Shown here: one piece after another, positions 18,043-26,728 of the stretch
How positions within the stretch are numbered: the stretch's first letter is position 1
Layout: each line of letters opens with the position of its first letter
Source: Chryseobacterium sp. S0630
GTDB lineage: Bacteria > Bacteroidota > Bacteroidia > Flavobacteriales > Weeksellaceae
DNA: 64,000 nucleotides
NCBI RefSeq assembly: GCF_024158915.1
Contig: NZ_JAMZGF010000024.1
Location: 1-64,000, forward strand
Direction: 5' to 3'
Program-made: the position numbers and the translations under genes
The notes under the pieces: model-generated
What the model saw: the letters and a program-made list of their open reading frames with translations, nothing else
Told to the model about the DNA's origin: nothing
Databases searched by the model: none

Positions 18043-18837
18043 TTAAATGGCTACAGGAGCTTTGATCCCTGGGTGCGGATCATAATTTTCCAGCGTAAAG
18101 TCTTCAAAATTAAAATCGAAGATATCTTTAACCTCAGGGTTCAGTTTCATTGTAGGAAGTGCTCTTGGCTCTCTTCCAAGCTGTCTGTTGACCTGCTCAA
18201 AGTGATTATTGTAAATATGAACATCTCCAAAACTGTGAACATAATCTCCTACTTCAAGATTACAAACCTGTGCTACCATCATCAAGAGTAATGCATAGCT
18301 TGCAATATTGAAAGGTACTCCAAGGAAAACATCCGCACTTCTCTGGTACAACTGCAATGACAATTTACCATCAGCAACGTAAAACTGGAACAAAGCATGA
18401 CAAGGTGCCAAAGCCATATTAGGAATTTCTGCCACATTCCAGGCTGATACAATGAGTCTTCTGGAATCCGGATTTTTTTTGATCTGGTCAATTACTTCGG
18501 TAATCTGATCTACCACTTTTCCATCCGCACCACTCCAGCTTCTCCACTGTGCTCCGTAAACAGGTCCAAGATCTCCATTTTCATTAGCCCATTCATCCCA
18601 GATACTTACTCCGTTATCTTTAAGGTATTTGATATTGGTGTCTCCTTTTAAGAACCAAAGCAACTCATAGATAATGGATTTCAAATGCACTTTTTTGGTG
18701 GTTACCAAAGGAAATCCTTTTGACAGATCATATCTCAGCTGATATCCGAAAACACTTCTTGTTCCAGTGCCGGTTCTGTCGGTTTTATCAGTTCCGTTGT
18801 CTAAAATATGCTGTAAAAGATCCAGGTAGTTTTGCAT
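18043..18837 (-). CDS. thyA: Thymidylate synthase
   Basis: ThyA converts dUMP to dTMP with methylenetetrahydrofolate in the cytosol. From the ATG at 18837 the protein is 264 residues, the same length as the E. coli enzyme, and the nucleophile falls at Cys146 (A-P-C-H-A-L-F-Q-F). The R-T-G-T-G-T substrate loop (21-26) and the S-A-W-N and D-V-H-I-Y-N-N-H motifs are present. An upstream in-frame extension to 18861 reaches into the promoter region and is rejected. Confidence 0.97.
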   Translation of the reverse strand: MQNYLDLLQHILDNGTDKTDRTGTGTRSVFGYQLRYDLSKGFPLVTTKKVHLKSIIYELLWFLKGDTNIKYLKDNGVSIWDEWANENGDLGPVYGAQWRSWSGADGKVVDQITEVIDQIKKNPDSRRLIVSAWNVAEIPNMALAPCHALFQFYVADGKLSLQLYQRSADVFLGVPFNIASYALLLMMVAQVCNLEVGDYVHSFGDVHIYNNHFEQVNRQLGREPRALPTMKLNPEVKDIFDFNFEDFTLENYDPHPGIKAPVAI

Positions 18838-18858
18838 TTTGAATGAGATTTTAAGTTT

Positions 18859-18866
18859 CAAATTTA
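18859..18866 (-). promoter_or_regulatory. -7 element for thyA
   Basis: TAAATTTG on the minus strand fits TAnnTTTG and lies 21 nt upstream of the thyA ATG. No convincing -33 TTG was found. Confidence 0.45.
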
Positions 18867-18972
18867 GTAAAAACCAACAAAAAAAACACTCACTTTTATG
18901 AATGCTTTTTATAGGTCTGATGTCTATTTTCTATTAAACAACTGTATATCTGTACTCTAACATGTATTAATT

Positions 18973-19413
18973 TTACCATATATTTTCAATAGTCTGATGA
19001 ATGGTATTGACAGTGAAATTTTCTCCAGCTTTTTTACCATACATAACTTTCACTAAAGGAGATTCTGCAGAAACTGTCATGATTTTCTGATTTTCAAAAA
19101 CGATTTCTCCCATAGAAACGGCTACGTAAAACAATCCTTTATTGGTTTTTACCAATGCTCCGTTCTGAACTTTTTCTGAAGGATCGGAAGTTATTTTCTG
19201 CAAAACAGCCTGTTGATTCAATACTTCATTAAGCTGTCGCTGAAGATTATTGATTTCCTGCTGAAGCATTTCTCTTCCGGTTTCATATTTATCTCCCATT
19301 GAGCTTTTTGTATCATTGTTCGAAGCCCTTGTTTCTGCAATAAGGTTTTCAAAATACTGGATTTTGTCTGCTGCTTTTGCTTTAATGATATTGATTATTT
19401 CCTGTTTGTTCAT
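18973..19413 (-). CDS. GreA/GreB-like domain protein
   Basis: This 147-residue protein starts at the ATG at 19413, giving M-N-K-Q-E-I. An N-terminal helical coiled-coil region (about 1-75) contains the acidic and polar pattern S-S-M-G-D-K-Y-E-T-G-R-E. A C-terminal beta-rich FKBP-like domain (about 80-145) resembles GreA/GreB. Such proteins are often mislabelled 3-oxoacyl-ACP synthase in flavobacteria. The acidic coiled-coil tip of true GreA is not obvious, so it may be a Gre-fold RNA-polymerase or other binding protein. A longer in-frame start runs into the hairpin repeat at 19454-19492 and is unlikely. Confidence 0.75.
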   Translation of the reverse strand: MNKQEIINIIKAKAADKIQYFENLIAETRASNNDTKSSMGDKYETGREMLQQEINNLQRQLNEVLNQQAVLQKITSDPSEKVQNGALVKTNKGLFYVAVSMGEIVFENQKIMTVSAESPLVKVMYGKKAGENFTVNTIHQTIENIW

Positions 19414-19453
19414 TCGATGATTGTTTTTTATTGTGAGTGGTAAAAACCACCCC

Positions 19454-19492
19454 GTCAAAATCACAGATTTTGACACCCCTCCGGCGAAGGGG
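19454..19492. repeat. Tandem-hairpin intergenic repeat
   Basis: Two adjacent hairpins occur. GTCAAAATC (19454-19462) pairs perfectly with GATTTTGAC (19466-19474) across an ACA loop. One base later, CCCCT (19476-19480) pairs with AGGGG (19488-19492). The element is GC-richer than its surroundings and lies between the Gre-like gene and the GH13 gene. It looks like a dispersed intergenic repeat. Confidence 0.65.
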
Positions 19493-19535
19493 AATTAATT
19501 ATCTTTAAAGATGAGTCGTTAAGATTTATTACTCC

Positions 19536-20885
19536 TTATTTTTCAAATACGGCATAATCAGAAACTTTGAAACTAAAGTCTTTTCCGTTGCTGAAATCTC
19601 TTTTTGTTTTATCAAAAACATTTCTGAATATTCCTGATAAATGTTCATCTTCAATTGAAAAGTTAACAGCTTCTTTAGACATATTGAGAACGACCAATAC
19701 TTCATCTTTTCCATTTTTCCTTACGTAAGCAAGAATTTTATCATTGGCCGAAGTGTTCAACAGGTAGGTGGTTACATTAGAATCTCCTCCTCTTAAGGCA
19801 GGATTAAAAGCTTTTAAATCAAGTAATGTTTTATAGAAATCAGCAACCTGATAGGTATTGGTCCATTTGATGACATCTTTTTCGAAAAATTCCAATCTCT
19901 TCATATTGGGAAGTTCCTGTCCTGAGTATAATAACGGAATACCATTCCATGTTGCAGAGAATACTGCCATAGGCTTTGTAATCACTCCATATTTTTCATA
20001 TTCGGTTCCGTTCCAAGAGTTTTCATCATGATTTGTGGTAAACCAGGCTCTCATTGACGTATCTCCGATATTGGAATATTGTCTCAACAGATCTTTTAGT
20101 TCCTGAAGAGGTTCATTATTTTTGTAATAGTCAGCAGATTTGTGCATCCATTTCCAGGAATAACTGGCATCAAAAACTTTTCCATATTCCGGACTTTCTA
20201 ATTCATCAAATTCTCCCAGCCAGAAAAGAGGCTTCACTTTTTCCACTTCAGGGCGTGCCTGTTCCCAGAAATCAACTTCTACCCATGAAGCAAGATCACA
20301 TCGGAAACCATCAATATCAGCTTCCTGCACCCAGAATTTCATGGCATCTATCATAGCATGGCGCATTTCCTGGTTTTTATAATCAAGTTCAATAATATCG
20401 TCCATTCCAGAAGCGATATGGAATTTCCCATCAGGATCTTTCAGGTAAAATTCAGGGTGAGTTTTTGTCCAAACGTGATCCCAGCCTGTATGATTGGCTA
20501 CCCAGTCTATAATTACTTTAAATCCTAATCTGTGTGCTTCATTCACCATGTCCTTAAAATCCCGCAGTGTACCGAATTCCGGATTGACAGAGGTGTAATC
20601 TGCAGCGGCATAAGGACTTCCCATACTTCCTTTTTTATTCTGCTGTGCAATTGGTGTGATGGGCATGAACCAAAGGGTTTTTATTCCCATGGATTTCAGG
20701 CGGGGCATTTCTTTTGCAAATGCTTTGAAAGTTCCTTCCTGAGTATATTGTCTTATGTTTACTTCGTAGATATTTGTATTATGTTTCCAATCTTTTGGCA
20801 GTTCTGTCATCTTCCGGATATTTTTTTGAGTGGTACAGGAAACAATTCCCAGACCAATTACAGCTAACAAAATTAATTTTTTCAT
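19536..20885 (-). CDS. GH13 alpha-amylase family lipoprotein
   Basis: This 449-residue protein starts at the ATG at 20885. The signal peptide has the lipobox I-V-S-C. The (beta/alpha)8 catalytic domain shows the GH13 regions: D-W-V-A-N-H (region I), G-F-R-C-D-L-A (region II, nucleophile Asp), W-L-G-E-F-D (region III, acid Glu) and T-N-H-D-E-N (region IV). A C-terminal beta domain follows. It would cleave alpha-glucans at the cell surface or in the periplasm. A -7 element at 20900-20907 supports this start and rules out the longer in-frame ORF. No other starch gene is adjacent. Confidence 0.93.
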   Translation of the reverse strand: MKKLILLAVIGLGIVSCTTQKNIRKMTELPKDWKHNTNIYEVNIRQYTQEGTFKAFAKEMPRLKSMGIKTLWFMPITPIAQQNKKGSMGSPYAAADYTSVNPEFGTLRDFKDMVNEAHRLGFKVIIDWVANHTGWDHVWTKTHPEFYLKDPDGKFHIASGMDDIIELDYKNQEMRHAMIDAMKFWVQEADIDGFRCDLASWVEVDFWEQARPEVEKVKPLFWLGEFDELESPEYGKVFDASYSWKWMHKSADYYKNNEPLQELKDLLRQYSNIGDTSMRAWFTTNHDENSWNGTEYEKYGVITKPMAVFSATWNGIPLLYSGQELPNMKRLEFFEKDVIKWTNTYQVADFYKTLLDLKAFNPALRGGDSNVTTYLLNTSANDKILAYVRKNGKDEVLVVLNMSKEAVNFSIEDEHLSGIFRNVFDKTKRDFSNGKDFSFKVSDYAVFEK

Positions 20886-20899
20886 TAAACTATTTTTAA

Positions 20900-20907
20900 C
20901 AAAAGTA
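20900..20907 (-). promoter_or_regulatory. -7 element for the GH13 gene
   Basis: TACTTTTG on the minus strand fits TAnnTTTG and lies about 15 nt upstream of the ATG at 20885. It therefore helps decide that start. Confidence 0.5.
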
Positions 20908-21036
20908 AGGATTGTTTTTGGAGAGAAGAGGCAAAAGAACAAAATTGTAAAGAAGGTAAAAATATAAAAAGGGTAAATTTGCGAGAGATTATTTATTGAA
21001 GAGATATGGAAGACTGATCAGATTTTTTTTCGACAT

Positions 21037-21062
21037 AAAAAACCCCGGGTTACAACCCAGGG
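21037..21062 (-). terminator. Terminator after the pRiA4b ORF-3-like gene
   Basis: The stem CCC-c-GGGT/ACCC-a-GGG (21043-21050 with 21055-21062) has one mismatch and a 4-nt loop. A T-rich run (complement of A-rich 21036-21042) follows on the minus strand. Confidence 0.75.
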
Positions 21063-21080
21063 CTCATATATTTTTATTGA

Positions 21081-21680
21081 CTATCTTTCATCATCATTGT
21101 CATCTTCCTCATCAAAGACATCGTCATTGTAGTCTTCTTCTTCATCATCATCAAAGTTGTCATCATCTTCATCTGAAAAGTTTCCTCCAGCTCCGAAATC
21201 ATCCTCAAAACCAAACTCATCATCTACCAACGGCATTGCTGATTTCTTTTTGCCACCTCCTGCACTTCCGTTTTTGCTAGGAGCCTTTAATGGAACATTT
21301 CCAAATCTGTATACTGTGATTGGATAGTTCACACCTTTTGTTTCTTCGATCACTTCAATAAGCTCACAGAAGAATTCCCAAAGATCAAGAAGTCCATACT
21401 GGAACTGTGCTTTGTCACCTACATTTTCAAAAGCCTCATCAATGTAAACATCTGACATAATTTCGCCGTCACCATCATCACTCATATCTTCCAATGGGAC
21501 ACTTTTTACGATTGTTCCGTCATCTTCTAACAGATTAAAAGTAGAAAGCTCGTCTCCTTGCAGACTGAATGCACTTTTAATTCCTAAATGTAAGTTCCAT
21601 AACGTTTGTTTTCCCTTAACTTCGATATCACGGAAAATATCCTCTTTCGCATCTAATATTACGCGGATTTTGTAAACCAT
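21081..21680 (-). CDS. pRiA4b ORF-3-like protein with acidic tail
   Basis: This 199-residue soluble protein's first 150 residues match the plasmid pRiA4b ORF-3-like fold: V-Y-K-I-R-V-x-L, then F-R-D-I-E-V-x-G-x-x-T-L-x-x-L-H, a family also found as IS passenger proteins. Its activity is unknown. The last 45 residues are extremely acidic (Asp/Glu-rich with F and N), as is common in Bacteroidetes members. No mobile element is seen around it here, so it is a chromosomal version. A perfect -7 element lies at 21734-21741, and a terminator follows the stop. Confidence 0.8.
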   Translation of the reverse strand: MVYKIRVILDAKEDIFRDIEVKGKQTLWNLHLGIKSAFSLQGDELSTFNLLEDDGTIVKSVPLEDMSDDGDGEIMSDVYIDEAFENVGDKAQFQYGLLDLWEFFCELIEVIEETKGVNYPITVYRFGNVPLKAPSKNGSAGGGKKKSAMPLVDDEFGFEDDFGAGGNFSDEDDDNFDDDEEEDYNDDVFDEEDDNDDER

Positions 21681-21733
21681 ATCAGTTTCTTAAATTACTT
21701 TTTTGCCTTTATAATTATGATAAATCTCTGTTG

Positions 21734-21741
21734 CAAATATA
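21734..21741 (-). promoter_or_regulatory. -7 element for the pRiA4b ORF-3-like gene
   Basis: TATATTTG on the minus strand matches TAnnTTTG about 53 nt upstream of the start codon. Confidence 0.5.
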
Positions 21742-21814
21742 TAATAAATGACATGTGACAAAAAAATATTTCAGGATTTTTTAAAATATTTTTTTTTCTT
21801 ACATTTTGCCGGAA

Positions 21815-22846
21815 TTATTTACTTTTTTCGAGCATAAAACTGAACTTCGTCCCTTCAAGGTAAACACTTTCCACGGTAATGTTTTCATTGTGTGCTTCAA
21901 GGATGTGTTTTACAATGGCCAGACCAAGTCCTGATCCGCCTTCTCTTCGGCTTCTGCTGGTTTCCACACGATAGAATCTTTCGAAGATTCTTGGAAGAAT
22001 TTCAGATTTGATTCCCATTCCGTTGTCTATCACCTCTATCAGTACCTTATTTTTCAGTACACTGGTTTTTACAATCACTTTTGCTTCCTGTCTGTTGGCA
22101 TAATGAATGGCATTGGAAATCAGATTAATGAAAACCTGAGAAATTTTCTGTTTATCTGCTTCCACAAAAATCTGCGGATGAAGGGTTTGAATCTGTAATG
22201 TTGTATTTCTTTTTTCAGCTTCAAGATCAAGAAGGTCGAAGATTTCCTTGATGAGAAGATTAACATCAAATTTTGAAACGGTAAGATTGATTTCACCAGC
22301 TTCCAGCCTGTTAATCATATCAAGATCTGTTACAATAGCGATCAGTCTTTCTACCGATTTATCAATTCTTTCAAGATATTTATCACGGATGGTAAGGTTA
22401 TCTACTCCACCGTCTCTTAAGGTTTCTACATATCCCTGAATAGAAAATAAAGGAGTCTTCAGTTCATGGGAAACATTTCCGATGTATTCTTTACGGTAAC
22501 TTTCCATCTCTTTCATCATATCAATTTCTGATACCTGTTGTTGATTGAGATCTGAGAATCTTTCACCTAGTTCTTTAATGGTGATATTTTCGTCATGATT
22601 CTGCACTATTTCCTGCGGCAGAAATCCGGAAAGACCTTTAACCTGTTTTCTGCTGTAGTAATTGAAAAGGAGTTCCAGTACTACACAGTTGATCAGGAAG
22701 ATCAGGATAATACAGATGAAAAGACCCGTTTTGAACAAAGGGGTCTCATAATAGATATCTTTCAGCGAATCGAATACGACACCTAAAAGGAGCATTACCA
22801 GTGTCAGCAGACAGGAGGCAACGAGGGTAAGTCTGTAAAATTTCAA
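21815..22846 (-). CDS. PhoR-like sensor histidine kinase
   Basis: The protein has 343 residues. Two membrane helices at about 7-27 and 40-62 enclose only about 12 residues, so there is almost no external sensor domain. The dimerisation domain carries the phospho-accepting His127 in S-H-E-L-K-T-P-L-F. The ATPase domain shows the N box (N-L-I-S-N-A-I-H-Y-A), the G1 box D-N-G-M-G-I and the G2 box G-S-G-L-G-L-A-I-V. It is 48 nt downstream of an OmpR/PhoB-type regulator gene. With such a short periplasmic loop it probably senses through partner proteins, as PhoR does through the Pst transporter. Confidence 0.92.
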   Translation of the reverse strand: MKFYRLTLVASCLLTLVMLLLGVVFDSLKDIYYETPLFKTGLFICIILIFLINCVVLELLFNYYSRKQVKGLSGFLPQEIVQNHDENITIKELGERFSDLNQQQVSEIDMMKEMESYRKEYIGNVSHELKTPLFSIQGYVETLRDGGVDNLTIRDKYLERIDKSVERLIAIVTDLDMINRLEAGEINLTVSKFDVNLLIKEIFDLLDLEAEKRNTTLQIQTLHPQIFVEADKQKISQVFINLISNAIHYANRQEAKVIVKTSVLKNKVLIEVIDNGMGIKSEILPRIFERFYRVETSRSRREGGSGLGLAIVKHILEAHNENITVESVYLEGTKFSFMLEKSK

Positions 22847-22894
22847 TTTTACAACATTTTAATGATTGAACGTAAAGTTAAGATTTTTAAATAA

Positions 22895-23569
22895 TTAAAC
22901 GATCAGTTTATACCCAATCCCTTTTAATGTCTGAATCGTATTGATTCCCAGTTTTTCTCTCAGTCTTCTGATGTGAACATCAATGGTTCTTTCACCTACA
23001 ATCACATCATTACCCCAAACCTTTTCCAGAATCTCTTCTCTTTTGAAAACCTTTTCAGTATTGGAAGCCAAAAGGTAAAGCAAATCAAATTCTTTTTTGG
23101 GAAGAAGAAATTGCTGTCCGCTTTTGGAAACTCTGAAGTTATCTTTATCAATAACAAGATCTCCGATTTCAATAAGTTTAGCATTGTCAGACACCTGAGA
23201 GGTAAGCTGTAATAATGCGTTTACTTTAGAGATAAGGATTTTCGGTTTGATCAGTTTTACGATGTAATCATTGGCTCCCGCCTGAAAACCTGCTAGCTGA
23301 GAAAACTCTTCGCTTCTTGCAGAAAGGAACACAATAAGTGTTTTTTGCAGTTCTTTCACTTTACGAAGTTCCTGACAGGTTTCTATACCATCTTTTTCAG
23401 GCATCATGACATCTAATAAGATAAGATCCGGAACAATTTCCTTCGCTTTTTCTATACCTTCGTTACCATTGGTAGCTGTATAGATATCATACCCTTCCTT
23501 TTCCAAATTGTAAGACAGAATCTCTAAAATGTCCAGTTCATCGTCTATTAAAAGAATTTTTTTGCTCAT
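22895..23569 (-). CDS. PhoB-like response regulator
   Basis: This 224-residue OmpR/PhoB-family transcription factor has a receiver domain (1-120) with the acidic pair D9-D10, phospho-acceptor Asp53 (L-L-D-V-M-M-P) and the Thr/Ser switch position at Ser83. The winged-helix domain (about 130-224) ends in T-L-K-G-I-G-Y-K-L. The conserved Lys105 is followed by Leu106 where almost all receivers have a cis-proline (K-P). Codon 106 at 23252-23254 reads CTG. It forms an operon with the downstream kinase gene and faces a TonB-dependent receptor gene across 325 bp. Confidence 0.92.
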   Translation of the reverse strand: MSKKILLIDDELDILEILSYNLEKEGYDIYTATNGNEGIEKAKEIVPDLILLDVMMPEKDGIETCQELRKVKELQKTLIVFLSARSEEFSQLAGFQAGANDYIVKLIKPKILISKVNALLQLTSQVSDNAKLIEIGDLVIDKDNFRVSKSGQQFLLPKKEFDLLYLLASNTEKVFKREEILEKVWGNDVIVGERTIDVHIRRLREKLGINTIQTLKGIGYKLIV

Positions 23570-23894
23570 CTTCTAGTTTAAGAATTCCCACAAAATTAAT
23601 TATTTCAATTGATTTCATCTATCTGCCAAATGTTAACTAATTATTAAAAAATAACATTTTGAACATCAATTATAAAATCAATAAAAAAATTAACAAACAA
23701 TTATACACAAATCAAATATAAGGAATAATATTTAACATTAAAACAAAAATTATAATTATATAAATTAAACATCGATAAATATAAAATCCACGCTCCTGTT
23801 AATACAAACTTCATAATTAATTAAGATTCTCCTAAAGTTTTCTTAAAAACTTAGCCTTTATTTTGCCCTTGAAAAAGAAGTAAAAGAAGTAATA
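23570..23894. promoter_or_regulatory. Divergent regulatory region between the phoB-like and receptor genes
   Basis: 325 bp of very AT-rich DNA separates the two divergent starts. It contains no ORF of note. A TTTATTTTGC segment near 23857-23866, one base short of TAnnTTTG, could be the receptor -7 region. AACAT occurs twice 9 bp apart at about 23652-23665, a spacing that could suit a response-regulator dimer. No operator can be proven from a single sequence. Confidence 0.35.
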
Positions 23895-26684
23895 ATGAAA
23901 AAACAACTCCACAAGAGCATCATGCTACTTGCCTTGTTTTCTGCTGGCTATGCTTTTGCACAAAGTCAGATTTTGGAAGGTAGGGTATTGGACGAGAAAG
24001 ACAATACTCCTATAGAAGGGGTAAAAGTAAAAGTAAATGGTCAGGAAGTAACTACTGACATTTCCGGATACTACTCTATCAACCTTTCTCCCGGTGCCAA
24101 TTACATTGTAACGGTAAGTTCCAACGGGTATAACAGAAAAGAGATCAGTGAAGTTATTATAAAGAATGAAGGTAACACTCATCTTGATATCGTTCTGGAT
24201 AAGCCATCTACCAAAGAAAAAGAAATTGAGGGAGTTGTCATAAAATCAAACGCAAGAAAAGAAACCATAGCCTCTACCATCGGTTTACAAAAAAACGCAG
24301 GTGTAGTTTCTCAGGTTATTGGTGTTGAAGCCATCAAAAGAAGTCCGGACAGAAACACGGGTGAAGTTCTGAAAAGAGTTTCCGGGGTGAGTTTATTTGA
24401 CGGAAAATATATTGTAGTAAGAGGGTTATCAGACCGTTATAACCAGGCGATGCTGAATGGTATTCAGTTATCCAGTACGGAACCTGACAGAAAGACGTTC
24501 TCTTTTGACCTTTTCCCTGCTAACGTTATCGAAACCCTTGTCATTAACAAAACGTTCATTCCTGAATATACAGGTGAATGGGGAGGTGCATTGATTCAGG
24601 TAAATACTAAAGATATTCCTAATAAAAACTTCTTCAATGTACAGGTAGGTGTAGGTGGAAATACCGCTACTATGGGACAGGAGTTCCATATGCAGAAAGG
24701 AGGAAAGTGGGACTTTTTAGGAATTGATGACGGTTACAGAAAACTTCCTACCAATATGCCTGCAAAAAATGCTTTCAGTATTCTGACTGAAGGACAGAAA
24801 ACAGAGATTGGTAAAGGATACACAAAGAATCTTGGATATAACAGTATCGGTTATCCTGAAAACTTAAGTTTACAACTTGACGGAGGTTTTAACACAAAAT
24901 TATTCGGAAAAGATTTAGGAGTAATTGCTGTTTTAAACTATAGCAATAACAAAAGAAGAACTGAGTCTACCAACCGTTTCTTTACCATCAACAACCAACT
25001 TGCTGATACCAACTTTGATTATTTTACAGAAAAATACAGCAATGATATTATTTTAGGAGGGATGTTGAACCTTTCTTTAAAGCTGAACAACAACAATAAA
25101 ATTTCCCTAAAGAATATCATTACCAACAATACAGTGAACCACATGTCCTTCAGAACAGGAAAGGACTTTGAATTTGATCCGATTAACGGAACAAATATCA
25201 TAGCAAGGGAAATTGGATTTAAAGAAACAACGTTCTATAACTCTACCCTTTCCGGTAATCATAAAATTGATGTTCTTGGTGGATTAACCGTAAACTGGTA
25301 CGGAAGTTTCGGAATCCTTGATCAGTATATTCCTTTGCTACAGCGTTTACAGTATAACCAATATACGAATATGCCGGGAAGTCCTTATTTAGCATTGATT
25401 TCTAATGGTCTTTCTCAAAAATCAGGAAGTGTATTCTACTCTACACTAAGCGACTATCTATATAATGCAGGAGGTGACGTATCCAAGACGTTTACGATGT
25501 TTGGACAAAAACAAACGATCAAAGGAGGGTATTTATTCCAGGTAAAAGACAGAATATACAACTCAAGACCATTCTCTGTAAGACTTGAAAACTTCAATCA
25601 GGGATTACTTTCTCAGCCTTTCGAAACCATCTTCAATCCTGGTAATTTCGGAACTAACGGAGGGTTTACATTTGATGAAATTGCTGGAAATCAGTACAGA
25701 TATATTGCCAACACCATCCTTAACGCAGGATATTTACAGTTTGACAATAACTTCACACCATGGTTAAGAGCGGTTTGGGGATTAAGAGTGGAGAACTTTG
25801 ATCAATTGGTAGGAAGCACGAAAAAAAGCGATGACCGTTTTGTAAATACACGTGTTACAGACTTCTTACCTGCTGTTAACTTAACATTCAAAGTAAATCC
25901 TAAAATGAATATCCGTCTTGCAGGTTCACAAACAGTGGTAAGACCGGAATTCAGAGAGGTTTCTCCTTTGGCATATTATGATTTTGACCTTGGAGCAACT
26001 GTAATCGGTAACAAATCTATCGAAAGAACTAAAATCACGAGTGCCGACCTTCGTTGGGAATTCTACCCAAGAAACGGAGAAATTATATCCGTGGCAGGTT
26101 TCTATAAAAACTTCAAAAAACCGATCGAATTATACTTCAACCAATCAGGAGTAGGAACGAGTAACACTTTCAACTACCTTAACGTAGATAAAGCTGATGC
26201 TTATGGGTTGGAAGTTGAAGCCAGAAAAAAACTGGATTTTGTAAGTGCTCTTAAAAACTTTACCCTGGGTGGAAACGTAGCATTAATCAAAAACAGAGTA
26301 ACAGACGAAGCTACTAATATTGACAGACCAATGCAGGGACAATCTCCATATACTGTAAACCTAAGTCTTCAGTATGACACTGAAAAATCAGGATGGTCTT
26401 CAACATTATTATTCAACATGATCGGAAGAAGAATCCTTTACGTAGGAAACGATCAGGTTCCACCAATCTGGGAAGCACCTCGACCTCTTCTGGATTTCCA
26501 GCTTGCTAAAAAACTATGGAGCAACAAGGGAGAGATCAAGCTGAATGTTTCAGATATCCTGAACCGTCGTGCTAAATTCTACCATGACCTGAACGACAAT
26601 GGTAAGTATGACAGCAAAGATGCTCTTGCTATTGAAAGACTTACAGGAACCAATATCAGTTTAACACTGGGATACAATTTTTAA
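23895..26684 (+). CDS. TonB-dependent outer-membrane receptor with CarboxypepD-like domain
   Basis: The protein has 929 residues. A signal peptide (about 1-22, F-A-Q) is followed by a CarboxypepD regulatory-like beta-sandwich (about 25-110, beginning I-L-E-G-R-V-L-D-E). A plug domain follows with V-L-K-R-V-S-G-V-S and V-R-G-L-S-D-R-Y-N. A 22-strand-type barrel ends in Y-N-F. The ligand is unknown. The next gene encodes a surface lipoprotein 44 nt downstream, so the pair probably works together as a SusCD-like unit of different ancestry. It is divergent from a PhoB-like regulator, which suggests but does not prove phosphate-linked control. Confidence 0.9.
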   Translation: MKKQLHKSIMLLALFSAGYAFAQSQILEGRVLDEKDNTPIEGVKVKVNGQEVTTDISGYYSINLSPGANYIVTVSSNGYNRKEISEVIIKNEGNTHLDIVLDKPSTKEKEIEGVVIKSNARKETIASTIGLQKNAGVVSQVIGVEAIKRSPDRNTGEVLKRVSGVSLFDGKYIVVRGLSDRYNQAMLNGIQLSSTEPDRKTFSFDLFPANVIETLVINKTFIPEYTGEWGGALIQVNTKDIPNKNFFNVQVGVGGNTATMGQEFHMQKGGKWDFLGIDDGYRKLPTNMPAKNAFSILTEGQKTEIGKGYTKNLGYNSIGYPENLSLQLDGGFNTKLFGKDLGVIAVLNYSNNKRRTESTNRFFTINNQLADTNFDYFTEKYSNDIILGGMLNLSLKLNNNNKISLKNIITNNTVNHMSFRTGKDFEFDPINGTNIIAREIGFKETTFYNSTLSGNHKIDVLGGLTVNWYGSFGILDQYIPLLQRLQYNQYTNMPGSPYLALISNGLSQKSGSVFYSTLSDYLYNAGGDVSKTFTMFGQKQTIKGGYLFQVKDRIYNSRPFSVRLENFNQGLLSQPFETIFNPGNFGTNGGFTFDEIAGNQYRYIANTILNAGYLQFDNNFTPWLRAVWGLRVENFDQLVGSTKKSDDRFVNTRVTDFLPAVNLTFKVNPKMNIRLAGSQTVVRPEFREVSPLAYYDFDLGATVIGNKSIERTKITSADLRWEFYPRNGEIISVAGFYKNFKKPIELYFNQSGVGTSNTFNYLNVDKADAYGLEVEARKKLDFVSALKNFTLGGNVALIKNRVTDEATNIDRPMQGQSPYTVNLSLQYDTEKSGWSSTLLFNMIGRRILYVGNDQVPPIWEAPRPLLDFQLAKKLWSNKGEIKLNVSDILNRRAKFYHDLNDNGKYDSKDALAIERLTGTNISLTLGYNF

Positions 26685-26728
26685 TTCACTCAACAAATAA
26701 TCTAATAAATAATTTAATTCTTTATAAC

